From the NCBI RefSeq assembly GCF_000519205.1, contig NZ_JAFB01000022.1, positions 1 through 64,000 of the forward strand: a stretch of 64,000 bases of DNA. The letters are read 5' to 3'. The translations under genes were made by a program, and so were the position numbers. Positions 36,429 to 44,564 of the stretch are shown piece by piece. The DNA is from Amycolatopsis taiwanensis DSM 45107. GTDB lineage: Bacteria; Actinomycetota; Actinomycetes; Mycobacteriales; Pseudonocardiaceae. Positions within the stretch are counted from its first letter, which is position 1, and every line of letters begins with the position of its first letter. Under the pieces are notes generated by a model. It searched no databases. It saw only the letters and a program-made list of their open reading frames with translations, and had not been told where the DNA came from.

Positions 36429-37823
36429 GTGGACCCCGAGTCCCTGCCGGCAGTGCGGCCGGTGCCCGCTGCCGAGGTGCGCCAGGCGCTGACGGGTGCC
36501 CGCCGCGTGGTGTTCCTGGATGACGACCCGACCGGCACCCAGACCGTGCGCGACCTGCCGGTGCTGACCCAGTGGCGGGTCGAGAACGTCCGCTGGGCAC
36601 TGCGGCAGGACACCGCCGGTTTCTTCGTACTCACCAACACCCGGAGCCTGGCCCCGGAGGACGCGGCGGCGCGTGACCGCGAAGTCGCGGAAGCGTGCCT
36701 GACCGCGGCCGAGCAGGAGGGGGTCAGGCTGGCCTTCGCCAGCCGGAGCGATTCCACGCTGCGCGGGCATTTCCCCCTCGAGACCGACGTCATCGGCGAA
36801 TTGCTGGCGAAGCACGGTGGCGCGATGGACGGCGTCGTGCTCGCGCCCGCCTACACCGATGCGGGACGCGTGACGATCGGCGGTGTGCACTGGCTGCGGA
36901 CCCCCGAAGGGCTGCAGCCGGTGGCCGACAGCGAGTTCGCGAAGGACGCGACCTTCGGGTTCCGGTCCTCACGGCTGGCCGAGTGGGTGGCCGAGAAAAG
37001 CCGCGGCCGCATCAGCGCCGACGAGGTTGTGGAGCTGACCCTCGACGACATCCGCGACGGCAGCACGCAGAGCCTGCACGACCGGCTGACCGGGGTGAGT
37101 GACGGCCGGGTGGTCGTGGTCGACACGGCCGAAGACGATGATCTCCGCGCCGCTGTGCTCGCCATCCTGTCGGCCGAACGAGCCGGTAAGTCCTTTGTGT
37201 ACCGTGTCGGACCGTCTTTCGTGCGGGCCCGCACCGGGCAGGACGCGGAACCGCCGATCGAGGACGAGACGCTCGCTGCCCTCGTCGACCGGGAAAAGCA
37301 CGGGCTCGTCGTGGTCGGCTCACACGTCGGGCTCACCAGCAGGCAACTGGCGAAACTCGGTGAGCGGCGCGAGTTCGTCAATGTCGAACTCGACGTCGTG
37401 GCGCTCCTCGAACGCCCCGCCGAGCACATCGCGACCGCGGTCGCGACCGCGGTGGCGGCACTGGAGCACGGTCTTGTCGTCCTGAGCACGTCTCGGTCGC
37501 TGGTCAAGGGCGGGAACGAAGCCGAAAGCCTGGACATCGCCCGGCGCGTGAGTGCGGCACTGACCGAGGCCGTCGGGCGGGTCGTCGCCACGCGCCGTCC
37601 CGGGTTCGTCGTTGCCAAGGGTGGCATCACGTCCTCCGACGTGGCCACCGGTTCGCTCGGCATCGACCGCGCGTGGGTCCGCGGTTCGCTGCTGCCGGGG
37701 ATCGTGTCGCTGTGGGAACCGGTGTCCGGTCCGGCCCAAGGGCTTCCCTACATCGTGTTCGCCGGCAACGTCGGCGACGAGAACTCGCTGGCGGATGTCA
37801 TCGACCGGTTGGAGGCGGTGTGA
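36429..37823 (+). CDS. Four-carbon acid sugar kinase family protein (DUF1537, OtnK-like)
   Basis: The product is 464 residues. The N-terminal domain begins VVFLDDDPTGTQTVRDLPVL and has FFVLTNTRSL and RSDSTLRGHFPLETD, the substrate-binding blocks of OtnK/DtnK kinases. The C-terminal nucleotide-binding part has VAKGGITSSDVAT and the ending PYIVFAGNVGDENSLADVI. Such enzymes phosphorylate 3-oxo-tetronate or threonate/erythronate with ATP. GTG 36429 follows GGGAGGTG; the open frame to 36288 is not protein-like in the family sense. The next gene, an erythronate dehydrogenase-like protein, overlaps it by four bases. Confidence 0.88.
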   Translation: MDPESLPAVRPVPAAEVRQALTGARRVVFLDDDPTGTQTVRDLPVLTQWRVENVRWALRQDTAGFFVLTNTRSLAPEDAAARDREVAEACLTAAEQEGVRLAFASRSDSTLRGHFPLETDVIGELLAKHGGAMDGVVLAPAYTDAGRVTIGGVHWLRTPEGLQPVADSEFAKDATFGFRSSRLAEWVAEKSRGRISADEVVELTLDDIRDGSTQSLHDRLTGVSDGRVVVVDTAEDDDLRAAVLAILSAERAGKSFVYRVGPSFVRARTGQDAEPPIEDETLAALVDREKHGLVVVGSHVGLTSRQLAKLGERREFVNVELDVVALLERPAEHIATAVATAVAALEHGLVVLSTSRSLVKGGNEAESLDIARRVSAALTEAVGRVVATRRPGFVVAKGGITSSDVATGSLGIDRAWVRGSLLPGIVSLWEPVSGPAQGLPYIVFAGNVGDENSLADVIDRLEAV

Positions 37824-38809
37824 GCACGCGAATCGTCATCACTGGCGGCGCCGGGTTCCTGGGGACCCTCCTGGGGCGGCGGCTGCTGGAGTCGCCAGTC
37901 GCGCTGTGCGGAGCGCCTGCTGCCGAGGTCGGCGAGCTGATCCTCGTCGACCTCCTCCGGCCGCAAGAAGATCTGGCCGGGGACCCGCGGGTGCGGGCCG
38001 TGGTCGGAGAACTGGCGGACTCCCTGGGCGAGGTGGGTGAGGTGGACGCGGTGTTCCACCTGGCCGGGGTGGTCAGTGGCGCCGCGGAAGCCGACTTCGA
38101 CCTCGGAATGCGTACCAACCTCGACGGCACCCGGGCCCTGCTCGAATACGCGCGCGGGCACCGGAAGGCGCCGGTGCTGGTGTTCTCCAGTTCGCTCGCC
38201 GTGTTCGGCAACGACCCCGCCTTGCCGCCGCTCGGCGCGGTGGACGACGACACGCTGCCGCGTCCGCAGTCCAGCTACGGCATCCAGAAGCTCATCGGCG
38301 AGCAACTGGTGGCCGACTACACCCGCAAGGGCTTCGTCCGGGGCCGCTCCGTGCGGTTGATGACGGTGTCCGTGCGGCCCGGCAAGCCGAACGCCGCCGC
38401 GTCGAGCTTCCTGTCCGGCATCATCCGGGAGCCCCTGGCGGGGGAGCGTGCGGTGTGCCCGGTTCCGCCGGCCACCCCGATCGCATTGTCCTCGCCCCGG
38501 CGCACGCTGGACGGTCTGCTGCGCGCCGCCGAAGTCGACGACGCAACCTGGGGGAGCCGAACCGCGATGAACCTGCCCGCTCTCACCACGACTCCCCGCG
38601 AGATGGCCGAGGCACTCGACCGTGTCGCGGGGAAGGGCACCAGCGAGCTGATCGACTGGACGGACGACCCCGCTGTCGGCGCGATCGTGCGCAGCTGGCC
38701 CGCCGAGTTCCGCACCCCTCGGGCGCAAGCTCTGGGACTCACCGCCGAGAAGTCCTTCGACGACATCGTGCGTGACTACCTCACCGATAACCCACGCGCA
38801 CGACGGTGA
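37820..38809 (+). CDS. denD: NAD-dependent epimerase/dehydratase, D-erythronate dehydrogenase-like
   Basis: The product is 329 residues. It has the extended-SDR layout: RIVITGGAGFLGTLLGRRLL (cofactor loop, residues 4-23), a VFHLAGVVSG segment, SSSLAVFG with the catalytic Ser, and SSYGIQKLIGEQLVADY with YxxxK. The later VRLMTVSVRPGKPNAAASSF and SSPRRTLDGLL blocks match the DenD group that oxidises D-erythronate to 2-oxo-tetronate. With the preceding OtnK-like kinase this gives two of four steps of the D-erythronate route; the isomerase (OtnI) and decarboxylase (OtnC) are not in the window. GTG start, GTGA overlap. The symbol is inferred from family and context. Confidence 0.8.
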   Translation: MSTRIVITGGAGFLGTLLGRRLLESPVALCGAPAAEVGELILVDLLRPQEDLAGDPRVRAVVGELADSLGEVGEVDAVFHLAGVVSGAAEADFDLGMRTNLDGTRALLEYARGHRKAPVLVFSSSLAVFGNDPALPPLGAVDDDTLPRPQSSYGIQKLIGEQLVADYTRKGFVRGRSVRLMTVSVRPGKPNAAASSFLSGIIREPLAGERAVCPVPPATPIALSSPRRTLDGLLRAAEVDDATWGSRTAMNLPALTTTPREMAEALDRVAGKGTSELIDWTDDPAVGAIVRSWPAEFRTPRAQALGLTAEKSFDDIVRDYLTDNPRARR

Positions 38810-38954
38810 CCGGCCGGCAACGAAGCCAAGGTCCAAAGTGGACGCGCTCGGCGCCGGCGGGGCCGGGGTGTGCCCGTGCGGACGCCCTTGGCGGGGGGCC
38901 GGCGGTGGGCGTAGCAGCCGGAACTGTCGGTGGGCACGGGTAGCGTCCTGTGCT

Positions 38955-41006
38955 GTGGACGTTGGGACGAGGATCCAGGAACTGGCCGATCAGGTCGTGG
39001 TGCTGCGTGACGCCTATTACCGGGGCTCGCCGCTGGTGGCGGACGCCGAGTACGACGCGATCGAGGACGAGCTGCGGAGGCTGATCGAGGCCAGCCCGGA
39101 GCTGGCGCCCGAGGAGAACCCGCTGGAACAGGTGGGTGCCCCGGCCGTGCTGCACGCGCCGGTACGGCACTCGCGTCCGATGCTGTCGCTGGAGAAGGCG
39201 ACCAGGCCCGAGCAGGTCGCGGCGTTCTTCGACCGTTTCGCGGGCCAGCCGGTGGTCGTCATGCCGAAGCTGGACGGCTTGTCCCTGGCGCTGGTCTACC
39301 AGGACGGGCGGTTCGCCCAGGCCGTCACCCGCGGCGACGGGACGACCGGTGATGACGTGTCCATCCTGGTGAAAGCCCTGGTCGACGGCGTACCGGACCG
39401 GATCGGCGCGCCGGGCAGGGTCGAGGTGCGCGGCGAGGCCGTGATGCTGCGCTCCACGTTCACCGCCTACAACACCGCGCATCCGGACCGGCCGCTGATC
39501 AACCCGCGTGGTGCCGCCGCGGGCACGCTGCGGGCCAAGGACCCGGCCACGGTCGCCGAGCGGCGCCTGCAGTTCTTCGCCTTCGACCTGGACACGGCCG
39601 AGTTTCGGGGGTCTGGGGGCTTGCCCCCAGTCGGGGGTGTGGGGGCGGAGCCCCCACAAAACGCAGACGCCGGTCGTGACCTGGAGGATGGACTGCGCAC
39701 GCTCGGGTTCGCGGCGGCCGACATGCGGCACTGCGCCGACGCGGAGGCCGCGCAAGCGGTGATCGAGGAGATCGAGCGGCGTCGCAACGACTTGGATTAC
39801 GACCTCGACGGTGCCGTGTTGCGGTTGGCGAACCGTGATGCGTACGCGGCCGCCGGAACGCGGTCGAGTTCGCCTCGCGGTGCGTTGGCGTACAAGTTCG
39901 CGGCGGAGGAGAAGACCACGGTTCTGTCCGACGTGGTGTGGGACGTCGGCAAGACCGGCAAGATCGCCCCGGTGGCGTCGCTGGAGCCGGTGTTCGTAGG
40001 CGGGACCACGGTCACCCGCGCGACGCTGGCCAACCAGGAGGTGATCCGTGCCCGCGGCATCAAGATCGGTGACACGGTGCTGGTGCGCCGTGCGGGGGAC
40101 GTGATCCCGTTCGTCGCGGGCGTGCTGGACGAGTCCAAGCGCACCGGTGCGGAATCCGACATCGTGCCGCCCAGCGCGTGCCCATCCTGCGGGCAGCCGG
40201 TGACCGAGCAGGGCAACAGCCGGGAACTGTTCTGCACCAACGTCGCCTGTCCCGCCCAGACCGTGCGCCGGCTGATCCACTGGGCCTCCCGGGCCGCGGC
40301 GGACATCGAGGCCGTCGGTCCGGTCTGGATCGAACGGCTCGCCGAGGCCGGAATCCTCGAGCACCCCTCGGACTTCTACACGCTCACCAAGGAGAAACTG
40401 CTGGAGTTCGACCGCGTCGGCGAGGTCTCGGCCACGCGCATGATCGAGTCGATCGACGCCAGCCGCCAGGTGGGGCTGCGCCGCGCCCTGATCGGCCTGG
40501 CGATCCCGATGGCCTCCGAAGGCACCGCCACCAGGCTGTGCCGCGCCGGATTCGGCTCTCTCGAACTCGTCGCCGACGCGGGCGAGGACGCACTCGTCGC
40601 CGTGGACGACATCGGCCCCAAAGTCGCGGCGTCACTGAGCACTCATCTCGCGCGGCTAAGGCCTGAACTCGAACGCCTTCGTCAGAACGGTGTCTCTCTC
40701 GACGTACGCGACGAAGACCTCCCACCCGTCGTCGCCTCGGACGCACCACTGGCGGGTAAGACCGTCGTGATCACCGGTGCGATCAGCGACCCGCGCTCCG
40801 GCGAGAAGGTCCCTCGCCCGACTTTCCAACGCTTGTGCGAAAAAGCCGGAGCAACCGCGGCATCCTCGGTCTCGGCCAGTACCGACATGCTCATCACCGG
40901 TGCCGACGTCGGCGCGAGCAAGCTGACCAAGGCGGAGAAACTCGACGTCCAGGTCGTCGACCAGGGCGAGATCTGGCAACAACTGATCGCGGCCGGGATC
41001 GCGTGA
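38955..41006 (+). CDS. NAD-dependent DNA ligase, divergent LigA with an in-frame repeat insertion
   Basis: The product is 683 residues. The adenylation domain has MPKLDGLSLALVY with the nucleotidyl Lys in KxDG, SLEKATRPEQ and GDGTTGDDV. The OB-fold, a four-Cys zinc finger (CPSCGQPVTEQ ... LFCTNVACPAQ), a helix-hairpin-helix region and a C-terminal BRCT-like domain follow. Residues about 218-236 are translated from a mobile GC-rich palindrome (39607-39659) in a loop of the adenylation domain. The BRCT ending (RPTFQRLCEKAGATAASSVS) is unlike that of housekeeping LigA, so this may be a second, accessory ligase. GTG 38955 fits the family start; its ribosome-binding site is weak. Confidence 0.88.
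   Translation: MDVGTRIQELADQVVVLRDAYYRGSPLVADAEYDAIEDELRRLIEASPELAPEENPLEQVGAPAVLHAPVRHSRPMLSLEKATRPEQVAAFFDRFAGQPVVVMPKLDGLSLALVYQDGRFAQAVTRGDGTTGDDVSILVKALVDGVPDRIGAPGRVEVRGEAVMLRSTFTAYNTAHPDRPLINPRGAAAGTLRAKDPATVAERRLQFFAFDLDTAEFRGSGGLPPVGGVGAEPPQNADAGRDLEDGLRTLGFAAADMRHCADAEAAQAVIEEIERRRNDLDYDLDGAVLRLANRDAYAAAGTRSSSPRGALAYKFAAEEKTTVLSDVVWDVGKTGKIAPVASLEPVFVGGTTVTRATLANQEVIRARGIKIGDTVLVRRAGDVIPFVAGVLDESKRTGAESDIVPPSACPSCGQPVTEQGNSRELFCTNVACPAQTVRRLIHWASRAAADIEAVGPVWIERLAEAGILEHPSDFYTLTKEKLLEFDRVGEVSATRMIESIDASRQVGLRRALIGLAIPMASEGTATRLCRAGFGSLELVADAGEDALVAVDDIGPKVAASLSTHLARLRPELERLRQNGVSLDVRDEDLPPVVASDAPLAGKTVVITGAISDPRSGEKVPRPTFQRLCEKAGATAASSVSASTDMLITGADVGASKLTKAEKLDVQVVDQGEIWQQLIAAGIA
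39607..39659. repeat. Double-hairpin palindromic repeat inside the ligase gene
   Basis: The 53-bp element has CTGGGGGCTTGCCCCCAG, then GTGGGGGC and GCCCCCAC arms, each a strong hairpin. It is nearly identical to 27522-27573 (52 bp) between the MaoC genes. Here it lies in coding sequence and is translated in frame as GSGGLPPVGGVGAEPPQ. Confidence 0.85.
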
Positions 41007-41063
41007 GGCGGTCGGCGAAGACCTCGCCCCACCTCGGAAACCGGCGCTGCCCCCACACGTGTA

Positions 41064-41585
41064 TCACGCCGTGGTGCTGCTCAGCCGGGAAGACCGGGAA
41101 GACCGGGTGCGTCCGACGATCACGGCGGTGCGGGCGAGCACCATGGCCAGCGAGAGGAACACCAGGGAGTTGGTGATGGGGTCGGCGCCGCTGATGTGGT
41201 AGTCGATGCAGAACCGCACGAGGGCGTCGGCGAACCAGTGCTCGCTGCCGTAGGCGAACAGGGTCCGGGCCGCGAACACCACGATCCAGAACGTCGCATA
41301 TCCGGCGGCGCCGACCGTGTAGGCGCCCTGCTCGTCATGGCCTGTGCGCAGGAAGCTTGCGGAGATCGCGCCGAGCAGCAGCCCCAGGACGATTCCGATG
41401 CCTTGCAGGCCGAGGTCGTTGCCTTCGTGCGGCAGCGAGTGTACGAAGATCGCCACCACCACGACGACGGCGAGCAGCGGGCGGATCAACCGCCAGGCGG
41501 TGACGCGGCGCCGGCCGAGGTCGCCGGCCAGCACGATGGCGAGCACGGTCACCGAGGTGATCAGGGCGGACAGGAACGGGGTCAT
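41064..41585 (-). CDS. Membrane protein controlled by a divergent TetR
   Basis: The product is 173 residues with about four membrane helices (near 5-22, 34-52, 60-78 and 90-112), then a loop with HWFADALVRFCIDYHISGAD and a fifth hydrophobic stretch. I do not recognise the family. Ninety bases separate it from the divergent TetR start, and a 13-bp direct repeat lies between, so it is the likely target of that regulator. Confidence 0.6.
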   Translation of the reverse strand: MTPFLSALITSVTVLAIVLAGDLGRRRVTAWRLIRPLLAVVVVVAIFVHSLPHEGNDLGLQGIGIVLGLLLGAISASFLRTGHDEQGAYTVGAAGYATFWIVVFAARTLFAYGSEHWFADALVRFCIDYHISGADPITNSLVFLSLAMVLARTAVIVGRTRSSRSSRLSSTTA

Positions 41586-41614
41586 CGGTGTTCTCCTCTT
41601 GTTGCTGGTTTCAA

Positions 41615-41655
41615 GTCAACCGTATTGCCGTCATTATAATAAGTCAACAGTATTG
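41615..41655. promoter_or_regulatory. Direct-repeat operator/promoter between membrane protein and TetR genes
   Basis: GTCAACCGTATTG (41615-41627) and GTCAACAGTATTG (41643-41655) are 28 bases apart with TATAAT between them. Read leftward, TTGACT and a -10-like TACGGT are 17 bases apart. Two regulator-binding half-sites over a promoter are likely. The stretch is AT-rich compared with its surroundings. Confidence 0.55.
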
Positions 41656-41675
41656 GAAACGCGGAGGAGGTAGCG

Positions 41676-42278
41676 GTGCCAAGACACGTGGACCACGAGC
41701 AGAGACGCACGGAGATCGCGACGGCGTTGTGGCGGGTCGCCGAGGCCAGGGGGCTGGACAAGGTGAGCCTGCGCGAGGTGGCCACGGAGGCCGGGATCTC
41801 ACTGGGCCGGCTCCAGCACTACTTCGCCAGCCGTGAGGAGATGCTGCTGTTCGCGATGGAGTTCATCAGTCGCAAGAACGTCGAGCGGGTGGCGGCGCGG
41901 ATGATGACGCTCGGTGACCCGCCGCCCCGGGCCCGGCTCAAGGCGATCGTGATGGAAATGCTGCCCGTGGACGACAAGGCCGAAACGGGCAGCTTGATGA
42001 ACCTCAGCTTCCAGCTCGAAGCCGCCCGCAATCCCACGCTTCGCGACCACGCGACCCAGCAGGTGATTGCGCTCCGTAGCGTACTCGAGGGTGCCATCGC
42101 GCTCGCCATGCAGTCCGGCGACATCGAATCCGGGCGCGATCCGCGCACCGAGGCCGCACTGCTCATCGCCCTTGCCGACGGGCTGCGGTCGGGCTTTCAC
42201 CTCGGCGTCCACAGTGCGGCCCAGACGGTCGCGCTGATGGAGAGTCACCTGGGTCGGCTGTTCACCGCCGAAGCCTGA
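41676..42278 (+). CDS. TetR-family regulator
   Basis: The product is 200 residues. The helix-turn-helix reads EIATALWRVAEARGLDKVSL, then REVATEAGISLGRLQHYFASREEM. The version GISLGRLQHYF is common in TetR proteins of the BetI-like group. The C-terminal helical domain includes RDHATQQVIALRSVLEGAI. GTG 41676 follows GGAGGAGG. It is divergent from the membrane protein gene, with repeated sites between, so it probably controls that gene and itself. Confidence 0.88.
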   Translation: MPRHVDHEQRRTEIATALWRVAEARGLDKVSLREVATEAGISLGRLQHYFASREEMLLFAMEFISRKNVERVAARMMTLGDPPPRARLKAIVMEMLPVDDKAETGSLMNLSFQLEAARNPTLRDHATQQVIALRSVLEGAIALAMQSGDIESGRDPRTEAALLIALADGLRSGFHLGVHSAAQTVALMESHLGRLFTAEA

Positions 42279-42358
42279 CCCGGGGCCGTTGCCGCCCGCT
42301 CGCCCGGGCTGCTACCGTCCCAGTAGCAATACAGATGACTGGGAAAGGTTGACGAGGG

Positions 42359-42874
42359 ATGGGCGACAGCCGCGTGAGTTTGCGGTTACCGGCGCACCGG
42401 GCGGATTCCCGCGCGCCGCGGTGGTGGACCCTCCAGGCGCTACTGGTGTTCTCCGGACCGGCGCTGCTGATCGCGCTGGCCCTGCTGATCGTTTCGACGT
42501 TGTTCTTCCCGTCCGCGCTGCGCTGGCTCGCCCCGCTGCTGCTGGTGACGTTGATTCTCCCGGCGCTGGGATACCTGCTGGTGATGCCGCGCTGGCGTTA
42601 TCGCGTCCATGCCTGGGAACTCGGCCACGACGCGGTTTACGCGGCGAGCGGCTGGTTCTGGCAGCGACGGCGGATCACCCCGCTTTCCCGGGTGCAGACG
42701 GTCGACACCGTGCATGGCCCGCTCCAGCAGATTTTCGGGCTCGCCACGGTCATCGTCACCACTGCTTCCACCGCAGGGAACGTGAAGATCGCCGGGCTCT
42801 CCGACGCCGACGCGCGTGTCGTCGCGCAGCGTATCGGAGCCGCCGCACAGGCGGTTCCCGAAGACGCCTCCTGA
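42359..42874 (+). CDS. Bacterial PH-domain membrane protein, YdbS-like
   Basis: The product is 171 residues. Two membrane helices (about 26-47 and 53-74) are followed by a bPH2 domain: RYRVHAWELGHDAVYAASGW, then RRRITPLSRVQTVDTVHGPL and FGLATVIVTTASTAG. The PRSRVQ-type segment is the hallmark of YdbS-type proteins, which occur in pairs with YdbT and have been linked to membrane stress and antimicrobial peptide resistance in Firmicutes. It is 23 bases ahead of its YdbT-like partner. Confidence 0.82.
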   Translation: MGDSRVSLRLPAHRADSRAPRWWTLQALLVFSGPALLIALALLIVSTLFFPSALRWLAPLLLVTLILPALGYLLVMPRWRYRVHAWELGHDAVYAASGWFWQRRRITPLSRVQTVDTVHGPLQQIFGLATVIVTTASTAGNVKIAGLSDADARVVAQRIGAAAQAVPEDAS

Positions 42875-42897
42875 GACGCTCCGGAAACGAGGACCCC

Positions 42898-44424
42898 ATG
42901 CACACCGCCCTCAACCCACGGCCCGAAACGACCTGGCGCAAACCGGACGCGCGAATGCTCGCCGTGCACAGCGCCTGGCTGCTCGCGCCGCTCGGATCGT
43001 GCTCGCTCACCCTGCTCGCGAGCGGTGGCCGGCCCGGCATCCAGGCCTGGGCCACCCTCGCCGGCATCGCGGTGACCTTCGTGATCGTCACCGGACTCGG
43101 GCTGGTCCGCTGGCGGCGGACCCGCTACCGCGTCACGGCCGACTCCTTCGAGATCCGGACCGGTGTCCTCACCCGCCGGCAGCGATCCGTGCCGCTGGCC
43201 AGGATCCGGCACGTCGACCTCACCGCCGGGCCTCTGCTTCGCCTGCTCGGGCTGACCACGGTGAACGTCGGCACGGCCGGGGACCACGGGCAACTGCGCC
43301 TCGATGGCCTCGCCCGCCCCGACGCCGCGTGGCTGCGAACCACCCTCATCCGGCACGCCGCCCCCGCCGGCACGGAACCCGTGCTCGCCGCCTGGAACCC
43401 ACGGTGGGTTCGCTATGCGCCGCTGACGTTCTGGATCTTCGGCGGAGTCTTCGCGGTCCTCGGTACCGTTTACCGGATCCTCGACAGCGCCGGCATCGAG
43501 CCCTGGCGTCTCGGACCTGCGCGCGCGGTGTACGACGCCTTCGGAGCCCGCTCCCTGTGGTTGACGATTCCCTTGCTGCTACTGGCAATCGCCCTCGTCG
43601 GTGCGCTCGGTGCACTGGCGCTCTACGTGGAGAACTGGTGGCATTTTCGCGTCGACTGGGCCGACCCCGGCACGCTCCGGATCCGGCGTGGGCTGTTCAC
43701 CACCCGCTCCGTCTCGATCGACCGCACCCGCCTGCGCGGAGCGCGACTCCGGGAGCCCCTGCTGCTCCGTGCCGGCGGCGGAGCCACCGCGAGCGCCGTC
43801 GCCAGTGGCCTCGGTAACGAGGACGAAAACCGCCGCCGCAGCGCGCTTCTCCCTCCGGCACCACGGGAAAACGCGCGCCGCCTCTTCGACGACGTCCTCG
43901 GAAGGCGCCTGATCGACACCCCGCTGACCCAGCACCCGCGGGCGGCGCTGCGCAGGCGTCAACGGCGGGCGCTCCTCGTCGTGCTCGTCGTCGGTCTCGT
44001 GCTCGGCACGCTCGGGCTGCTGTTCGGCACGGTCCTGCTCTACGCCGCGTGCGTCATCACCGTGCTCACGATTCCCGCCGCCCTCTGGCTCGCCCACGAC
44101 GCATACCGCAGCCTTGGCCACCACCTGCACCCCGAATACCTCATCAGCCGCTCCGGCACATTCAGCCGTGACACGGTCGCCATCCGGCGCGACAGCGTGG
44201 TGGCGTGGACCTTCACCACGACCCCCTTCACCCGGCGCGCCGGGCTCACCACGCTCACCGCGGCCACGGCCGCGGGGCAGCAGGCGTACTGGATTCGGGA
44301 TCTGGACGCCGACACCGCGACCGGGCTCGCCGATGAAGCCGGGCCTGGCATCATCACCGAATTCCTTGTCGCGCAAGAGAACAATCGACGGCCCGTGGCC
44401 CAACAGCAGGCGAATGTCTCATGA
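42898..44424 (+). CDS. Bacterial PH-domain membrane protein, YdbT-like
   Basis: The product is 508 residues with about six membrane helices and three bPH2 units. Each unit repeats a RYRVTADSFEIRTGVLTRRQ / VPLARIRHVDL type block: first near residue 75, second near 250 (LRIRRGLFTTRSVSIDRTRL), third near 425 (SGTFSRDTVAIRRDSVVAWT). This triplicate layout is typical of YdbT, the partner of YdbS. ATG 42898 has an ACGAGGA site; the frame to 42289 is a shadow of the YdbS gene. Function in actinobacteria is not established. Confidence 0.82.
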   Translation: MHTALNPRPETTWRKPDARMLAVHSAWLLAPLGSCSLTLLASGGRPGIQAWATLAGIAVTFVIVTGLGLVRWRRTRYRVTADSFEIRTGVLTRRQRSVPLARIRHVDLTAGPLLRLLGLTTVNVGTAGDHGQLRLDGLARPDAAWLRTTLIRHAAPAGTEPVLAAWNPRWVRYAPLTFWIFGGVFAVLGTVYRILDSAGIEPWRLGPARAVYDAFGARSLWLTIPLLLLAIALVGALGALALYVENWWHFRVDWADPGTLRIRRGLFTTRSVSIDRTRLRGARLREPLLLRAGGGATASAVASGLGNEDENRRRSALLPPAPRENARRLFDDVLGRRLIDTPLTQHPRAALRRRQRRALLVVLVVGLVLGTLGLLFGTVLLYAACVITVLTIPAALWLAHDAYRSLGHHLHPEYLISRSGTFSRDTVAIRRDSVVAWTFTTTPFTRRAGLTTLTAATAAGQQAYWIRDLDADTATGLADEAGPGIITEFLVAQENNRRPVAQQQANVS

Positions 44425-44564
44425 CCTCCAGCGGCGGACCTGGTGGCTGTCCAAGCGATCAAGCCCCGGGAGAAGGGCACCAGACCACTACCAACCTCAG
44501 TGCCGGTGAGGTGATCGACCCGGCTTTTGTGGAGCTACCTCTCAGCCGAGATCCGGGGGAAACG

